Shown: in pieces, positions 8,374-14,509 of the stretch | How positions within the stretch are numbered: position 1 is the stretch's first letter | Layout of the letters: every line of letters starts with the position of its first letter | Source of the DNA: an uncultured Bacteroidales bacterium | GTDB taxonomy: Bacteria > Bacteroidota > Bacteroidia > Bacteroidales > UBA932 | Reading direction: 5' to 3' | Assembly (NCBI GenBank): GCA_905235775.1 | Contig: CAJOMY010000027.1 | Coordinates: 1 to 14,509, forward strand | DNA: 14,509 nt | Program-made: the position numbers and the translations under genes | The notes under the pieces: generated by a model | Seen by the model: only the letters and a program-made list of their open reading frames with translations | What the model was told of the DNA's origin: nothing | The model's database searches: none

Positions 8374-8710
8374 AGGACATGGGAGCCGGATCATCAATAA
8401 TTTCGATGTGGCTGGCCACGATATCCGTACTGGTGCGGTCGATACCGTCCACACCCGTGTATGTCTGATAACGGAGCCGACCGAACACGTGCACTTTCGC
8501 ACCCTTCTTGATCCGATCCACTTCCTGGATGTTGCGACCCTCCCAGGCGACCACATTGTGCCAGCTCGTGTCGATCACGGCTGTGCCCTCACGGTCTTTG
8601 TAAGCATAATTCGTGGCCAGTCCGAAGCGGACCATGCGGCTCTCGTCAAAGGTCTGGATCCGGACGTTGCCGGCGATGCCCTTGAGCTCGACTTTGTTGA
8701 GTTGTTCCAT
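8363..8710 (-). CDS. ssb: Single-stranded DNA-binding protein, short tailless paralogue
   Basis: A 115-residue OB-fold protein that binds single-stranded DNA. Visible SSB hallmarks are the opening NKVELKGIAGNVR, the strand VRFGLATNYAYKDR, the conserved WHNVVAWEG block (residues 51-59), KKGAKVHVFGRL and the closing strand DIVASHIEIID. The family's acidic C-terminal tail ending in a PF-type tip, which recruits other replication and repair proteins, is absent: the protein ends DDPAPMSYEM. Bacteroidales carry such short paralogues in addition to the housekeeping ssb, so this is probably not the main replication SSB. It is the first gene of the minus-strand run; its last codons overlap the DUF3575 start. 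A divergent zinc-ribbon gene lies upstream across a 316-base regulatory-looking region. Confidence 0.9.
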   Translation of the reverse strand: MEQLNKVELKGIAGNVRIQTFDESRMVRFGLATNYAYKDREGTAVIDTSWHNVVAWEGRNIQEVDRIKKGAKVHVFGRLRYQTYTGVDGIDRTSTDIVASHIEIIDDPAPMSYEM

Positions 8711-8800
8711 GTTTACAGTTTTTCTTTAAAAAGTTTGGCGGGATCCCGGCCGCGCGGTCCGGTACCCGGTACAAAGGAACAGTCTTTTCGGACAGAAGAA

Positions 8801-8824
8801 GCCCCTCCCGGGTCCGGGAAGGGC
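8801..8824 (-). promoter_or_regulatory. GC-rich hairpin in the predicted ssb leader
   Basis: Two 11-base arms, GCCCCTCCCGG and CCGGGAAGGGC, pair with a single mismatch around GT. On the minus strand the stem is followed by TTCTTCT, a weak pyrimidine run, about 90 bases before the ssb start. It could be an attenuator or terminator-like leader element for ssb and the pilus genes, or a stop for leftward read-through. The T-run is poor, so terminator function is uncertain. Confidence 0.4.
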
Positions 8825-8898
8825 AAATAAATACGAATTTTATCCGTTTCAGCTGTTTTCGACGTTCGGAGCCGGCAAAATGTATGCGCTTTTTTCCC

Positions 8899-8945
8899 CT
8901 GTAAGATTTATTTTACGGCCGTAAGATTTCCCGGAAACCGTAAAA
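8899..8945. repeat. Operator-like cluster of CCGTAA direct and inverted repeats
   Basis: Three like-oriented units occur at 8899-8904 (CTGTAA), 8919-8924 (CCGTAA) and 8938-8943 (CCGTAA), spaced 20 and 19 bases, about two helical turns. The first two are part of a longer direct repeat, GTAAGATTT (8901-8909 and 8921-8929). An opposite-facing TTACGG (8913-8918) joins the second unit to give a perfect 12-base palindrome, TTACGGCCGTAA. TTTCCCGGAAA (8927-8937) is a second palindrome, and TTTTACGG (8911-8918) with CCGTAAAA (8938-8945) form an 8-base inverted repeat around it. The arrangement suggests cooperative binding of a dimeric regulator between two divergent genes; no regulator is identified. 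Confidence 0.6.
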
Positions 8946-8979
8946 AACGTATAAATCTGCCGCAGGGGCCGTCCGATTG

Positions 8980-9011
8980 TTTGGAAAATTCGGGTCCGCA
9001 GGCCATCTTTG
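8980..9011 (+). promoter_or_regulatory. Possible promoter of the zinc-ribbon gene
   Basis: TTTG at 8980-8983 is followed after 20 bases by CATCTTTG at 9004-9011, which matches the -7 consensus TAnnTTTG with one mismatch. The predicted start, near 9017, would leave a leader of only about 10 bases before ATG 9027. The match is moderate and unproven. Confidence 0.3.
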
Positions 9012-9026
9012 GGAAAAAACAAAGCT

Positions 9027-9410
9027 ATGCCTTACAAACTTCCACAAGACGACGAAGGGGTCTGCCTGCAATGCGGGACCGTCATCCGGGGACGCTCGGA
9101 CAAACATTTCTGCAGCCTGAGCTGCAAGAACGGGTGGCACAACCGGGAGATGCAGGCCCGTCGTCAGATACGCACCCGGACGATGGCGGCACTCTCAAGC
9201 AATTATTCCATCCTGGAGGCGCTGCTCAGCGACGGGAAGACCGGAGCGGGGCTGGAGGAACTTTGCGGAATGGGATTCGATCCCAACTATGTCACGGCGC
9301 ACCGGCGCGGACATTTCCGCCACGACGAATACGCGTGTTTCGACATCTGGTACAACCGCACCGATACGCGGATCTTCAATGTCCGAAGGAAAGCCGCCGT
9401 CCCACGTTGA
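9027..9410 (+). CDS. Small zinc-ribbon protein, Bacteroidota-specific, function unknown
   Basis: A 127-residue cytoplasmic protein and the only plus-strand gene. Four cysteines (13, 16, 29, 33) form a CLQCG...FCSLSC zinc ribbon close to the DUF2116-like C-x2-C...C-x3-C pattern, followed by a basic stretch (NREMQARRQIRTR, about 39-51) and a C-terminal region of about 75 residues with alternating helix and strand character. Proteins with this ribbon (CxxCG, GRxDKxFCSxxC) recur in Bacteroidota as short hypotheticals; nucleic-acid binding is a reasonable guess, not shown. ATG 9027 is preferred over an in-frame TTG at 9009. It is divergent from ssb across the repeat cluster. Its last 35 bases overlap the end of the convergent metallophosphatase gene, so the two transcripts are complementary there. 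Confidence 0.8.
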   Translation: MPYKLPQDDEGVCLQCGTVIRGRSDKHFCSLSCKNGWHNREMQARRQIRTRTMAALSSNYSILEALLSDGKTGAGLEELCGMGFDPNYVTAHRRGHFRHDEYACFDIWYNRTDTRIFNVRRKAAVPR

Positions 9411-10209
9411 CCTGTCCCATCTCCAGGCCCCACTTGCCGTCGGTGATGATGGGGACCTGCCTGCCGCGGGCGTTCTTCACGTACAGGAAGTCGTCCACGA
9501 AGGTGTGCGTGTGGCCGCCGATCACGAGGTCCACCCAGCGGGTCTCGGGCACGATCGTCTGATCGACATCGTATCCGGCGTGGGACAGCAGGATGACCAG
9601 GTCGCATTTCTCCGTCCCGTGCAGGTAGTCCGCCCAGCGGTTGGTCACCTCGACGTTGTCGAGCTGCTGCATGCGGGAAGAAACGGTCTTCGTCACGGAG
9701 GTGGAGATGTCGGCTTCCAGGCCGATGACGCCGATTTTCAGTCCGCCGCGCTCAAAGATGGCGTAGGGCTTGACCAGCTCGCCGAGCTCGAAGGGAGAAA
9801 GGTCCAGGTTGGCGCAGACGACTTTCGTCTCCGGACGCAGCATCTTGACACGTTCGGTCAGGGCTTCGATGTCGTTGTCGAATTCGTGGTTGCCAAGGGT
9901 GAGGCAGTCGTAGCCGAAGGCATTGATAGTACGCATCTCCAGCGTGCCGCCCAATTCGGTGAAATAGGACGAGCCCTGGCTGAAGTCGCCGGCGTGCAGG
10001 AGCAGGACCTTGTCGGCTCCGTGCACCAGACGGATGGAGTCGACGAACGCCGCGCGTTCGATCACGCCGCCATGACCGGCGTCGGGGCCGCCGCGCAGCG
10101 GCTCGAAATGGCTGTGGGTGTCGTTGGCGTGCAGGATGACAAGCCGGGGTTGCTGCCGGCAGGCGCAGAGGGCCATCAGGGCCGCCAGGATGATACAGGT
10201 CTTTTTCAT
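9376..10209 (-). CDS. 5'-nucleotidase metallophosphatase-domain lipoprotein (UshA N-terminal half)
   Basis: A 277-residue lipoprotein (Cys17) carrying a complete calcineurin-like phosphoesterase domain of the UshA/CpdB group. Metal-site motifs appear in order: HANDTH (Asp30, His32), AGDFSQGS (Asp75), LGNHEFD (Asn107, His108), SHAGYD, and GGHTHT near residue 235. The domain hydrolyses phosphate from nucleotides or related esters outside the cytoplasm; the exact substrate is not visible. The usual C-terminal substrate-binding domain is missing here and is encoded by the gene just upstream. ATG 10209 is preferred because GGAGG lies 7 bases ahead of it; it starts 2 bases after the upstream stop. 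Its 3' end overlaps the convergent zinc-ribbon gene by 35 bases. Lipidation suggests the periplasmic or surface side of a membrane. Confidence 0.9.
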   Translation of the reverse strand: MKKTCIILAALMALCACRQQPRLVILHANDTHSHFEPLRGGPDAGHGGVIERAAFVDSIRLVHGADKVLLLHAGDFSQGSSYFTELGGTLEMRTINAFGYDCLTLGNHEFDNDIEALTERVKMLRPETKVVCANLDLSPFELGELVKPYAIFERGGLKIGVIGLEADISTSVTKTVSSRMQQLDNVEVTNRWADYLHGTEKCDLVILLSHAGYDVDQTIVPETRWVDLVIGGHTHTFVDDFLYVKNARGRQVPIITDGKWGLEMGQVNVGRRLSFGH

Positions 10210-10211
10210 GC

Positions 10212-11054
10212 TCAATCCTCCTGGGTATTTCTATAAACGAGACGGCCGTCCGTGAAATATTCGAACGGCTGACCGGCAGCCTTCATGCTGCGGATATGCC
10301 GGAGCACGGCGTCGATGACCATCTGGTCGGACATGCGCAGTTCGAGGGCGTTCCGGGCGACGGACAGGCCGTCACCACCGTCCAGGAGAAAGTCCACGGT
10401 GGCGACGCCATAGACCTTCGCAGGGTCCAGGGGCCTGCCGCCCACGAGCAGGGTGTCGATGCGGTGGCCGTCCGAGACCAGCTTCACGCCGCCCAGCACA
10501 AACGGATGCGCGTCGGCGATGTGGTCGAAGATCACCTGCAGGTCGGCACCCTTGAGGGCGACGTAGGCGAGATAATTCTTGAACGGAAACATGGACACGA
10601 AATCGTCCAGCAGGATGTTCCCCCGGGGGACATCGGTGCGGATGCCGCCGAAATTGAGGATGCCGACATCCACCTTGCGGCCGGCATCCTGCGCCACGTC
10701 GTCCATCAGGCAGTCCACCCACCAGTTGGAGAGTTCGCTCTCCGGGGCACGGGCAACCATCTCGCGGGGCGCGAAGCCGACAACTTCCTTGAGGGCCTTC
10801 ATGGCGGGCTGCACGGCAATGAGTTCGGAAGCGACGCCATAGGTGGCGCTCCCCTGCCGGTAAACCGTGCCGTTCGGGGCGGTGTAAAGCGCTCCGTCCA
10901 GCGTGCCGAGCGCCGCATCGACGTTCAGGGCGTCCGGAGCCGTCACGCCGGTCCGGTGCGCGTCCATCCGGTATTTCTGCCAGGAAAACCGGTACCCGCA
11001 GGAACTGGCCGCCAGGACGAGGGCCGCCAGCGCAATTACTTTTGCTTGAGCCAT
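10212..11054 (-). CDS. 5'-nucleotidase C-terminal domain lipoprotein (UshA C-terminal half)
   Basis: A 280-residue lipoprotein (hydrophobic 6-16, SSC box, Cys19). It consists of the substrate-binding C-terminal domain of UshA-type 5'-nucleotidases: VDVGILNFGGIRTDVPRGNI with the conserved N-x-GGIR core, FPFKNYL, then VYGVATVDFLLDGGDG. It has no metallophosphatase motifs, so alone it should not be catalytic. In UshA this domain contributes the aromatic clamp and the loop that hold the nucleotide. Together with the next gene it would complete the enzyme. ATG 11054 overlaps the end of the permease gene by 19 bases; GTG 11060 is a less likely start. Gene order here is C-terminal half first, opposite to the order in the fused enzyme. 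Confidence 0.9.
   Translation of the reverse strand: MAQAKVIALAALVLAASSCGYRFSWQKYRMDAHRTGVTAPDALNVDAALGTLDGALYTAPNGTVYRQGSATYGVASELIAVQPAMKALKEVVGFAPREMVARAPESELSNWWVDCLMDDVAQDAGRKVDVGILNFGGIRTDVPRGNILLDDFVSMFPFKNYLAYVALKGADLQVIFDHIADAHPFVLGGVKLVSDGHRIDTLLVGGRPLDPAKVYGVATVDFLLDGGDGLSVARNALELRMSDQMVIDAVLRHIRSMKAAGQPFEYFTDGRLVYRNTQED
10217..10221 (-). promoter_or_regulatory. Ribosome binding site of the metallophosphatase gene
   Basis: GGAGG on the minus strand lies 7 bases before ATG 10209, inside the last codons of the upstream gene. Strong Shine-Dalgarno sites are unusual in this window, and this one settles the start codon over the TTG at 10215. Confidence 0.7.
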
Positions 11055-12391
11055 TTCCACAGGTCTTTCCAGGTGGATTTCTTGCCGAACATCAGGATAC
11101 CGACCCGATAGATCTTGGCGGACGCCCAGGCGCAGAGCGCGAAGGTGGCGACCAGAAGCACGATGGAAACGACGAGTTGCCAGGTAGGGACGCCGAACGG
11201 CAGGCGCGAGATCATGACAATCGGCGAGGTGAACGGAATGATGGAGCCCCAGAAAGCGATGGAACTGTCAGGCGCCCGGAACGCGTACAATGCAATCATG
11301 TACGCCAGCAGGAGCGGAATCGTCAGCGGCATCTGCAGCTGCTGCGTGTCGCCCTCGTTCTCGACGGCGGAGCCGATGGCAGCGAACATCGAGGCATAGA
11401 GCAGATAGCCGAAGACAAAATAGACGATGAAGAGGCCGATCAGCTGGCCCCAAGGGATGGCCCTCAGCGTGTTCAGCACCGTGGCGAATTCGCTCTGTTC
11501 CCCAATCTGCGCCGTCATGGCCTCGATCTGGCCGGCGTCCATTCCGCCCATCGAGCTGACCATCTGCGTGGTGTCGCCGCCGCCCAGCTTGTCGAAGCCG
11601 ATTGCGGCGCCGCCGATGCCGATGATGGCGACGGACAGCACGATCCAAAGCAGGAACTGGGTCATCGCCACCAGGGCGATGCCGATGATCTTGCCGAACA
11701 TCAGCTCGGTGGACTTGACGGAACTGACGAGGACCTCCACCACGCGGCTGCTCTTCTCCTCGATCACCGAGCTCATCACCATGCCGCCGAAGAGCGTCAC
11801 GAAGAGGAACAGGAAGATGCCCAGGACCATGGACAGGATGCTGTAAACCCCGGCTTCGGAGATCTTCTCCTCACCGTCGTCCCCGAGCGTATAGGCGTGC
11901 ATGCGCACGTTGGCCTTGACGTCCTTGAGGATCTGGTCCAGGCCCTCGATGTTGTACGAGGAGATGCGGTAATCCTCCACGGCACGGTTGATGCGGGCAT
12001 TGATGTTGTCCGTCAACTCCATGCCGAAGGGCTTGTTGGAAAAGATGTCCGCCTGGACCGTCTTCTCTTCGATATTCAGCGCGCTGATGGAGAGCACGCC
12101 GTCGTAGCCGAGGGCGCCCAGACGGGCCTTGACGCTGTCCAGGGGCATGTCAGAGACGTCCGTATAGCGGATGGTCTCCGTGTCCGTCAGGTACGGCAGG
12201 ACGATGCCGGAGGCGTCCGCCACGGCGATGGTCCGGGTCTTGTCCTTGGTGTTGATCATGGCCACCATGACGCCGATGGTCAGGCCGGCCACCAGGATGG
12301 GGACGAGAAGCGTCGTCCAGATGAAGCTCTTCTTCTTGACCTTATTGAGATATTCGCGGCTGATGACAATGCCTATAGTCTTGAAATTCAT
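11036..12391 (-). CDS. ABC-2 type transporter permease, NatB/YhaP-like
   Basis: A 451-residue inner-membrane protein. Predicted layout: a cytoplasmic N-terminus with REYLNKVKKKSF, membrane segment about 24-46, a large external region about 48-180, then membrane segments at about 184-206, 235-263, 316-338, 356-372, 378-396 and 405-425. The motif EEKSSRVVEVLVSSV (211-225) is characteristic of the NatB/YhaP group, known for Na+ export in Bacillus and for other exporters; the substrate here is unknown. The start ATG 12391 follows the ATPase stop by 3 bases and has GGAGG 8 bases ahead (12404-12400). Its end overlaps the next gene by 19 bases. A Gly/Met-rich insertion (about 266-300) lies between membrane segments. 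Confidence 0.88.
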   Translation of the reverse strand: MNFKTIGIVISREYLNKVKKKSFIWTTLLVPILVAGLTIGVMVAMINTKDKTRTIAVADASGIVLPYLTDTETIRYTDVSDMPLDSVKARLGALGYDGVLSISALNIEEKTVQADIFSNKPFGMELTDNINARINRAVEDYRISSYNIEGLDQILKDVKANVRMHAYTLGDDGEEKISEAGVYSILSMVLGIFLFLFVTLFGGMVMSSVIEEKSSRVVEVLVSSVKSTELMFGKIIGIALVAMTQFLLWIVLSVAIIGIGGAAIGFDKLGGGDTTQMVSSMGGMDAGQIEAMTAQIGEQSEFATVLNTLRAIPWGQLIGLFIVYFVFGYLLYASMFAAIGSAVENEGDTQQLQMPLTIPLLLAYMIALYAFRAPDSSIAFWGSIIPFTSPIVMISRLPFGVPTWQLVVSIVLLVATFALCAWASAKIYRVGILMFGKKSTWKDLWKWLKQK

Positions 12392-12394
12392 GGC

Positions 12395-13255
12395 CTATTC
12401 CTCCCCTTCCGTTACAAGTTTGATGAAAATGTCGTTCATGCGCGGCATCAGCTCCCGGTAGAAGTTGATCTGCACGCCATCCTTCTCGAGGAAAGTACGG
12501 AGCGTCGAGGCGCCGTCCGTCTCGCGCGGGAGCACTTCCGTATGGCGGCCGTCGGCATCGGTCCAGACCAGCTCGACATTGTTGTTGCCGTACTTGCGGC
12601 GGATGTCGTTGACGCCGCCGGTGATCACCAGGCGGGCCTTGTTGATCAGGGCGATGTTGTCGCAGAGCTCCTCGACGGACTCCATGTTATGCGTGGAAAG
12701 GATGATCGTGGCGCCCTCGTCCTTGAGCCGGAGGATCTCCTGACGGATCAGCTCGGCATTGACGGGATCGAAACCGGAGAAGGGCTCGTCCAGGATCATC
12801 AACGAGGGCTTGTGAACCACGGTGGTGATGAACTGGAGCTTCTGGGCCATACCCTTGGAGAGCTCCTCCACCTTCTTGTCCCACCAGCTCTGGATGCCGA
12901 AGCGGACGAACCAGTCCTTGAGGGCCGTGCGGGCGTCCGCAGCCGACATCCCCTTGAGCCGGGCAAGGTACATCGCCTGGTCGCCGACCTTCATCTTGCG
13001 GTACAGGCCGCGCTCTTCGGGCATATAGCCGATTTTCTCCACGTCCGACTGCGTGATCGGACGGCCGTTGAAAAAGATCTCGCCCCCGGAGGGAATCGTA
13101 ATTCGGTTGATGATGCGGATCAGGGTCGTCTTTCCGGCGCCGTTCGGGCCGAGCAGACCGAAGATCTGACCCTCGGGAATCTCGAGGCTGACGTGGTCGA
13201 GGGCCACCTTCTCCCCGAAATTCTTGCAGACGTTCTTACATTCGATAATTGCCAT
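12395..13255 (-). CDS. ABC transporter ATP-binding protein, NatA/YhaQ-like
   Basis: A 286-residue ATPase that would power the adjacent permease at the inner membrane. Nucleotide-binding motifs are complete: Walker A GPNGAGKTT (36-44), signature LSKGMAQ (132-138), Walker B SLMILDEP (151-158) and the switch histidine in STHN (His189). The Q-loop region reads MPEERGLY (78-85), with Glu in place of Gln, as is normal for the NatA/YhaQ branch. A tail of about 90 residues follows the ATPase core. ATG 13255 begins the recognisable domain (MAIIECKNV). Upstream codons in this frame run antisense-like into the GH51 gene and are not part of it. It is the first gene of a four-gene run behind a good promoter. 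Confidence 0.93.
   Translation of the reverse strand: MAIIECKNVCKNFGEKVALDHVSLEIPEGQIFGLLGPNGAGKTTLIRIINRITIPSGGEIFFNGRPITQSDVEKIGYMPEERGLYRKMKVGDQAMYLARLKGMSAADARTALKDWFVRFGIQSWWDKKVEELSKGMAQKLQFITTVVHKPSLMILDEPFSGFDPVNAELIRQEILRLKDEGATIILSTHNMESVEELCDNIALINKARLVITGGVNDIRRKYGNNNVELVWTDADGRHTEVLPRETDGASTLRTFLEKDGVQINFYRELMPRMNDIFIKLVTEGEE
12400..12404 (-). promoter_or_regulatory. Ribosome binding site of the permease gene
   Basis: GGAGG on the minus strand lies 8 bases before ATG 12391, within the last codons of the ATPase gene. It supports both the start choice and translation from a shared transcript. Confidence 0.65.
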
Positions 13256-13275
13256 AATACACTGTTGGAAACGTG

Positions 13276-13307
13276 CAAATTTACAAGCATTGCCGGACAA
13301 TACCAAA
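13276..13307 (-). promoter_or_regulatory. Bacteroidota-type promoter of the ABC/5'-nucleotidase operon
   Basis: On the minus strand, TTTG (13307-13304) is followed after 20 bases by TAAATTTG (13283-13276). Both match the -33 and -7 consensus of the Bacteroidota housekeeping sigma factor exactly. The predicted start, near 13270, gives a leader of about 15 bases before ATG 13255. It sits in the 68-base gap after the GH51 gene, so the ABC genes need not depend on GH51 transcription. Confidence 0.75.
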
Positions 13308-13323
13308 AAAGCTTGCGCAGCAC

Positions 13324-14509
13324 TTATTTCGCGGCAATCGCGACCACCGAACACGGCGGCAGGGTCACTTCGAGTCCGGCCTTGGTAAGCTTGTAGTCCT
13401 TGAAGGCGACGGGCTTCACGACGTCGGCCTTGCCGAAGTCGTTGTAATCGCGCACGTCCTTGGAGGTCAGCACGCGGGCGGACAGGATGTTCTTCACGCC
13501 GGCTTCGTCGAAGGTGACGAGCACCTTCTTGGCCTTCTTGAGATCGGTGTTGACCAGCGACAGGTGCATCTGACCGTCCTTGCGGGAGACGGTGGCGTCC
13601 ACCTCGGGCACGGCGCACTCGCGCTCGGTCTTCACGTGCGCGGTCAGCACCTCGGAGTCGATGAACTCGGCATTCTGGTGGACATTGTACATCTCGAACA
13701 CGTGGTAGGTCGGGGTGAGGACCATCTGGGTCTCGTTGGTCAGGATCATCGACTGCAGGACATTGACCACCTGGGCGATGTTGGCCATCTTGAGGCGGCG
13801 GGTGTACTTGTGGAAGATGTCGAAGTTGAGCGCGGCCACGATGGCGTCGCGCATGGTGCTCTGCTGATAGAGGTGTCCGGGATTGGTACCCGGCTCCACG
13901 TCGAACCAGGTGCCCCACTCGTCGAGCAGCAGCTCCACGCGGCCGGACGGGTCGAGTTCGTCCATGATCTCGATGTGCTTGCGGAGCACGGGCTCGATCT
14001 CGATGGTCTTGGACAGCGTCCACCAGTAGTCCTGATCGGAGAACTTCGTCGCGGACCCCTTGCTGCCGGTCCAGCCCTTGCAGGTGTAGTAGTGCAGCGA
14101 GATGCCGGCCATACCCTTGCCCACCAGGTTCTTCATCAGGACACGGGTCCAGTTGTAGTCGTAGTCGGAGGCGCCGCTGGCGATCTTGTACAGGCGGTTG
14201 CCCGGCTGGTCGCGCAGGTAGGTCCCGTAGCGGCGGAAGAGGTCGCTGTAGTACTCCGGCGTCATGTTGCCGCCGCAGCCCCAGGCTTCGTTGCCGATGC
14301 CGAAATACTTGACCTTCCAGGGCTTCTCGCGGCCGTTGGCGCGGCGCAGGTCGGCCATCGGCGTCTTGGCGTCGGAGGTCATGTACTCCACCCACTTCGC
14401 CATCTCCTCGACGCTGCCGCTGCCCACGTTGCCGCTGATGTAGGGCTGGATCCCGAGCATCTCGCAGAGGTTGAGGAACTCGTGCGTGCCGAAGCTGTTG
14501 TCCTCCAGG
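13324..14509 (-). CDS. GH51 alpha-L-arabinofuranosidase, C-terminal part (5' end outside window)
   Basis: 394 residues are visible and the frame runs off the right edge, so the start and any signal peptide are missing. The enzyme removes terminal arabinofuranose from arabinose-containing plant glycans. Evidence: the run DNSFGTHEF...LCEMLG...YISGNVGSG at the edge, the acid/base glutamate in FGIGNEAWGCGG (codon at 14287-14289), the nucleophile in LLLDEWGTW (codon at 13918-13920), and a C-terminal beta domain (about 13680-13324) ending CSVVAIAAK. Both catalytic glutamates are present, so the enzyme should be active. Full-length family members are usually about 500-660 residues, so roughly 100-260 are missing. 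No polysaccharide-utilisation transporter genes are visible beside it. The downstream ABC genes have their own promoter. Confidence 0.92.
   Translation of the reverse strand, partial: LEDNSFGTHEFLNLCEMLGIQPYISGNVGSGSVEEMAKWVEYMTSDAKTPMADLRRANGREKPWKVKYFGIGNEAWGCGGNMTPEYYSDLFRRYGTYLRDQPGNRLYKIASGASDYDYNWTRVLMKNLVGKGMAGISLHYYTCKGWTGSKGSATKFSDQDYWWTLSKTIEIEPVLRKHIEIMDELDPSGRVELLLDEWGTWFDVEPGTNPGHLYQQSTMRDAIVAALNFDIFHKYTRRLKMANIAQVVNVLQSMILTNETQMVLTPTYHVFEMYNVHQNAEFIDSEVLTAHVKTERECAVPEVDATVSRKDGQMHLSLVNTDLKKAKKVLVTFDEAGVKNILSARVLTSKDVRDYNDFGKADVVKPVAFKDYKLTKAGLEVTLPPCSVVAIAAK

Larger units (their letters stand above)
8711..9026. other. Divergent intergenic region between ssb and the zinc-ribbon gene
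   Basis: 316 bases without a supported gene, more AT-rich in its middle than its surroundings. It holds a GC-rich hairpin (8801-8824), a cluster of CCGTAA-type repeats and palindromes (8899-8945), and weak promoter-like elements for both directions. No tRNA-like or known riboswitch-like structure was recognised. Confidence 0.7.

Noticed and set aside
8711..9026. Invertible (phase-variable) promoter of the pilus operon
   Set aside because: The inverted repeats present are short and only about 20 bases apart, enclosing no complete promoter. No invertase gene is nearby, so a DNA-inversion switch is not supported.
13305..13325. Possible intrinsic terminator after the GH51 gene (weak GCTGCGCAAGC stem followed by TTTTTT on the minus strand)
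   Set aside because: The stem is only about 3 base pairs around a 5-base loop, and the T-run overlaps the -33 region of the next promoter. It is too weak to annotate.
11042..13396. A 784-codon open frame on the plus strand opposite the ABC ATPase and permease genes
   Set aside because: It is antisense to two genes with complete ABC motifs, and its translation is rich in His, Asp, Gly and Arg in the repetitive way typical of high-GC shadow frames. No domain is recognisable.
13256..14395. Upstream extension of the ABC ATPase frame to 14395
   Set aside because: The extra residues are Arg/Asp/Gln-rich low-complexity sequence overlapping the GH51 catalytic domain in another frame. The ATPase domain and the promoter at 13276-13307 fix the start at 13255.
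1..14509. CRISPR arrays, tRNA or rRNA genes, integrase or transposase genes
   Set aside because: No regularly spaced repeat array, cloverleaf-like sequence, rRNA segment or recombinase motif was found on either strand.

Overview
The window looks like chromosomal DNA from a high-GC member of the order Bacteroidales (Bacteroidota). The evidence is a complete FimA/Mfa-type pilus operon with DUF3575 and DUF4906 partners, a short Bacteroides-type SSB paralogue, a 5'-nucleotidase split into two lipoprotein genes, almost no strong Shine-Dalgarno sites, and promoters of the Bacteroidota form TTTG-N19/20-TAnnTTTG. The genus cannot be fixed from the sequence. All genes lie on the minus strand except one small zinc-ribbon gene at 9027-9410.

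Layout in the direction of minus-strand transcription (right to left). (1) 14509-13324: the C-terminal two thirds of a GH51 alpha-L-arabinofuranosidase, cut by the window edge. (2) 13307-9376: a well-formed promoter, then four tightly packed genes: ABC ATPase, ABC-2 permease (NatA/NatB-like), 5'-nucleotidase C-terminal domain lipoprotein and 5'-nucleotidase metallophosphatase lipoprotein. This run ends tail to tail with the plus-strand zinc-ribbon gene, overlapping it by 35 bases. (3) 9026-8711: a 316-base divergent intergenic region with a dense cluster of CCGTAA/TTACGG repeats and palindromes, plus a separate GC-rich hairpin. (4) 8710-150: a tailless SSB gene whose end overlaps the start of a pilus operon: DUF3575 barrel, OmpA-like/TPR lipoprotein, fimbrillin, Mfa2/FimB-type anchor and a 1195-residue DUF4906 putative tip protein. 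Neighbouring genes in this run overlap or sit at most 16 bases apart, so the run is probably one transcript. (5) 149-1: an AT-richer end with a promoter reading out of the window and a near-palindrome. No complete gene is visible there.

In the pilus unit, the fimbrillin should form the shaft as a lipoprotein that crosses the outer membrane and is trimmed. The Mfa2-like lipoprotein should anchor or terminate it, the DUF4906 protein should be an accessory or tip subunit, and the DUF3575 and OmpA-like proteins should be envelope partners. I found no wholly new system. The points most worth a second look are the coupling of an SSB gene to a pilus operon, the repeat cluster in front of it, and a sharp change of base composition within the tip-protein gene.
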